This document shows positions 18,022 to 20,678 of a stretch of 20,678 nucleotides of DNA, piece by piece. The DNA lies in NCBI GenBank assembly GCA_014904985.1, contig MU129214.1, positions 3,036 through 23,713 of the forward strand, read 5' to 3'. Numbering within the stretch: position 1 is the stretch's first letter; every line of letters begins with the position of its first letter. Made by a program: the position numbers and the translations under genes. This DNA comes from Hydnum rufescens UP504 (taxonomy: Eukaryota > Basidiomycota > Agaricomycetes > Cantharellales > Hydnaceae). Below the pieces are notes generated by a model. The model was given only the letters and a program-made list of their open reading frames with translations. It did not search any database and had not been told where the DNA came from.

Positions 18022-18110
18022 TGTTGTATTAGCAAAGAAAGGAGCTCAGAAAAGCCTTCAGAGACACGCCTGGTTTTGTAAAAAAACCCAGGATAGCTCG
18101 TTCAGCCAGG
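17876..18110. repeat. Pair of diverged ~60-bp direct repeats around the start of the minus-strand gene
   Basis: Plus-strand AGCCTTGACTTCAGAGACATG, followed by GGTAGCCCAGGACATCTCGT (about 17879-17931), resembles AGCCTTCAGAGACACG followed by AACCCAGGATAGCTCGT (about 18052-18103). One copy is inside the first exon region and the other lies upstream of the ATG at 18021, so the start region looks like a local duplication. Each copy has a short self-complementary segment around its GGT...ACC. Confidence 0.5.
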
Positions 18111-18169
18111 AGATGGTGTTCACAAGGGTTCCACTCAACACTGCAAGTTGCCGAAATAATTAACTTAAA

Positions 18170-20608
18170 TTACAAGTCAAGGGGAAAGTAGTAGTATGGT
18201 ACATCACGATCAAGTTCCATACATAGCGTCCAAGAAGTACTCCCCAAAGACAAAGATTCTTCGGCATGTCGTACACCTTTTTCGATCAAAGTGGAAGACG
18301 CCCAAGCTTGATCAGGACTGCCAGGTGCAGTAATGCTGGCAGCGAATGTATGAAGCGATCGTCCGAGAAAACGGATAACACTGCAGTATGGTCCTGTGGT
18401 TAGAGGGAGGACTATGCACACAGGGGATCCCTTTCCAAACTGCTGCAATGCAAGACCGAAGCGGATCAATTCAAGGGATGCGCCAGCAGGGGCCTGCCGT
18501 TGAGATTCAATGATGTTGAGTGCAGCAGGAGTCGAGAAGCACACCATGTGCATATTCCGTGTCATACGAGAGGGACTGGTTGGGCTCCCAGTGAACGTCC
18601 ATTTGAGCTGTAGACGGATCATCACGCAACAGAGCCGGATATTGTGAGAGCTCGACAAAGTGGTCGAACAGTCTCCGTTTTTTAGCTAGGTTTTTCTCGC
18701 GCTTCGAAAGAGAGCTTGAATCAACCCCTGGAGAGTTGTAAGGCGGTGGGGCGCGATGGAGAAGGAAAGCCATTTCAGAGCGAGCCGGCCACGTGCAAGA
18801 ACCAAAGAATAATACTCCAAGTCGACATGAGCATAGTACTTGTCGATTGATTCGGAGCGTGTGATCCATGCAGATCTGATGCCAGGGAAGCCACCTTGGA
18901 GCGTCCCCTCTTCATAACCTCGGACCACTGCCTGCAGCCTGCGCCTGCACCTTGAATAATAAACGGATGGAGCTGTGCTTTGCTCCCCACTTCAACTGCC
19001 AAGCGCACACCTAGCACCCCGAATGGATGGTAGGCAGCAAGACACTCTGCCACCGGAGATTCTTTTGTACCAATGGGGCCCACACCCACAAAATACCAGG
19101 TTGAGGTGGGAATGGGGTCTTGTGGAAACGTGGCACTGATGAGATGCAGGTCGGAGTCCGGGGTAACTGAATGAGGAATGATTTCAGTGGCTGCAGCGGA
19201 CGCACTAGACGAGGGATGAGCGGCAGAACCAGGGGTATCGTGAGGCGCAGCACTGGCCAAAGCAGTAGTGGCCTTGTCTGAGATCCACCTCGATGACAGT
19301 GGAGGGGGGGTCGACGATTATTGGAGACTCTGTCGAACCCAGCAGGGGTGACGGGGATATGTTATGTGGGATAGTGGCCGAAGTTGAGATCCACGTCAAT
19401 CACAGTGGAGGGGAGATCGATCCTTATCGGAGCCTCCCTCGAACCCAACAGGCGTGACAGGGACGCATCATGTGGGATAGTGACCGCATCGAGATCCACC
19501 TCGATCACAGTAGAGGGGGGATCGATCCTTATCGGAGACTCCCTCGAACCCAACGGGCATGACAGGGAAGCATCATGTGAGAGATCACAAATCGTGGGAG
19601 TCGGCGAAACTAGGCAGAGGGGGCTGAGGTTGGGGCACCTGGATCTGGGTGAGAGACACAGGGGGGGGGTCGATAGCTGGGAGGAGCTGATGGGGAAACA
19701 GGACAAGGTGGTGGGGTGCATTGGAATACGTCAGCGAAATATAAGAATGCATCAGCTTCGGTGAGGTGTGATACACAAGCCTTCTGCAATGATTGGGGGA
19801 CTGTCATACACCACAAAGGTGGAGTCAAGACTCGGTCATCACCCACTCTCATGAGGCTGAGGACTGAGTGTCTCCCACCCCATGCCTTAGGGAGCCGGAG
19901 AAGGTTTGCGAGACGAACATGGACCTCGTTCCACTCCATCTGACCAGAGAACCTGGGTTCCATGGTGTTGAATACCATCTGCCAAAGCGCATACAACCAT
20001 CGAGGCAATCCAACTTCATGACGGACATGTCGCATACCCCAATATGGGTTTATGCCAGAGGCACAAAGTTCGGCACAGGTTGGAATATACAGTCGCGATA
20101 TTGCATCATACACCGTGTCATATCCTTGACGTTCTTGCACAACGTGTCGAAGGACCGCCAATCTCCTGGGATTGTCACGAGACTTCAAATCTTTCTCCAA
20201 GAACTTTACGTGATTGTGGGAAAAGTAGGATTCGAGGAATTCAATGGCCCAGACAGGTGCCCCTGACGGTTCCAGCTCCTCCAGAGCGTCTGCAAACTCT
20301 GATCAACAAGAGTGCTCTACAAATGTCCCCATGAGAGCAACATCCGTTGGCCACACCGGGGGTAAGACCCGGTTGTAGAGTGATAGGAGAATGACGGCTC
20401 GTCCCATGAACATCCGGCTCAGCCCTTGTAGCTCGAGGCCAAGTAATCGGACCTTGATCCAGACTCCGGCATCCTGTGAATCCAACTGGCTCAACAAGGT
20501 CTGAAGGCTCTCCGGGTTCAAATGAGAGGGGATGGGGTGATATGGCTTCAAAAGATTCATCCACCTCTGAGCTTCTGCCCAGTAGGGTTCCAGCCATTCA
20601 GCTAACAT
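18170..20608 (-). pseudogene. Broken gene of unknown function with 35-residue repeats
   Basis: The minus-strand frame from 20608 is open for about 330 codons except for a TGA at 20305-20303. Protein-like sequence continues in the same frame past it (TFVEHSC before, SEFADALEELEPSG after). Content is helical and Trp-rich (EWLEPYWAEAQRWMNLLK, WGMRHVRHEVGLPRWLYALW), then a Pro-rich linker. The frame changes at or near a G9 run (19661-19669), in the 35-residue repeat array, and near 19285, 18940, 18800 and 18530. Pieces after these points still look coding (IRSAWITRSESIDKYYAHVD, RSEMAFLLHRAPPPYNSPG, LSQYPALLRDD), ending PYYYFPLDL at a stop at 18170. The ATG at 20608 follows an AT-rich, pyrimidine-tract-like stretch and could sit after an intron acceptor (TATGCTAG), so the true 5' end may lie outside the window. 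Only about 150 bp separate its stop from the next minus-strand ATG. No enzymatic motif recognised. Confidence 0.6.
19281..19590 (-). repeat. About 105-bp tandem repeat, three units, encoding paired hydrophobic-acidic boxes
   Basis: Plus-strand AGATCCACSTCRATSACAGT starts units at 19281, 19387 and 19492 (periods 106 and 105). On the minus strand each unit encodes a 35-residue motif: [P/R]LGSxESPIRIDPPSTVIEVDL and a short linker. The 106-bp unit shifts the frame. Each unit has two short hydrophobic-acidic boxes, PIRID or PIIVD and VIEVDL, resembling SUMO-interacting motifs. Confidence 0.8.
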
Positions 20609-20678
20609 ACAAAAAACAAAAGGCCAACACCAAACGAAAGGGAGACTTGGGCCGGCCCGACAAATTGGGGGGGCCCAA

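Overview
The window looks like nuclear DNA of an agaricomycete (mushroom-type) basidiomycete, from a repeat-rich, partly silenced region. Two things suggest this. The minus-strand gene at about 15.5-18.0 kb contains several GT...AG introns of only 50-55 nt. The right flank of a large palindrome carries the chromodomain typical of fungal Ty3/gypsy integrases. I see no bacterial-style operons, no tRNA or rRNA genes, and no intact housekeeping gene. Nearly every long reading frame is broken.

Layout. Positions 1-290 hold a diverged copy of a block that recurs at 15,095-15,375. At 263-2370 (+) lies a broken gene of unknown function with a Pro/Ser-rich, tandem-repeat tail. At 3044-3430 is a promoter-like or LTR-like stretch. 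At 3434-8267 is a 4.8 kb, almost perfect palindrome: arms of about 2.41 kb, a central loop of only a few bases, no coding capacity, and about four copies of a 291-bp tandem repeat in each arm. Its right edge abuts an integrase-type chromodomain (8268-8537), followed by a pyrimidine tract and a roughly 2.4 kb intronless frame (8663-11110) interrupted by three TGA codons. At 11.1-13.06 kb is a non-coding satellite block with almost no CpG; it includes about 33 copies of a palindromic 10-mer, AGRCATGYCT. From 13.2 to 20.6 kb the coding strand is minus: a small two-exon gene (13195-13803), a multi-exon gene with 51-residue repeats (15477-18021), and a broken gene with 35-residue repeats (18170-20608).

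Common thread. CpG-directed mutation explains much of the window. Two blocks have almost no CpG. The arms of the palindrome differ from each other mainly at CpG to TpG/CpA sites. The stops that interrupt otherwise open frames are all TGA, as expected from CGA to TGA. In the 51-residue repeat array both states are visible at the same codon. I infer long-term cytosine methylation of a transposon-rich region. If transcribed, the palindrome would yield a roughly 2.4 kb double-stranded hairpin RNA, a natural substrate for small-RNA silencing. This is the most unusual structure here, but its function is inference.

The three broken genes resemble multi-copy, lineage-specific agaricomycete hypothetical proteins. 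I could not assign biochemical functions to them.
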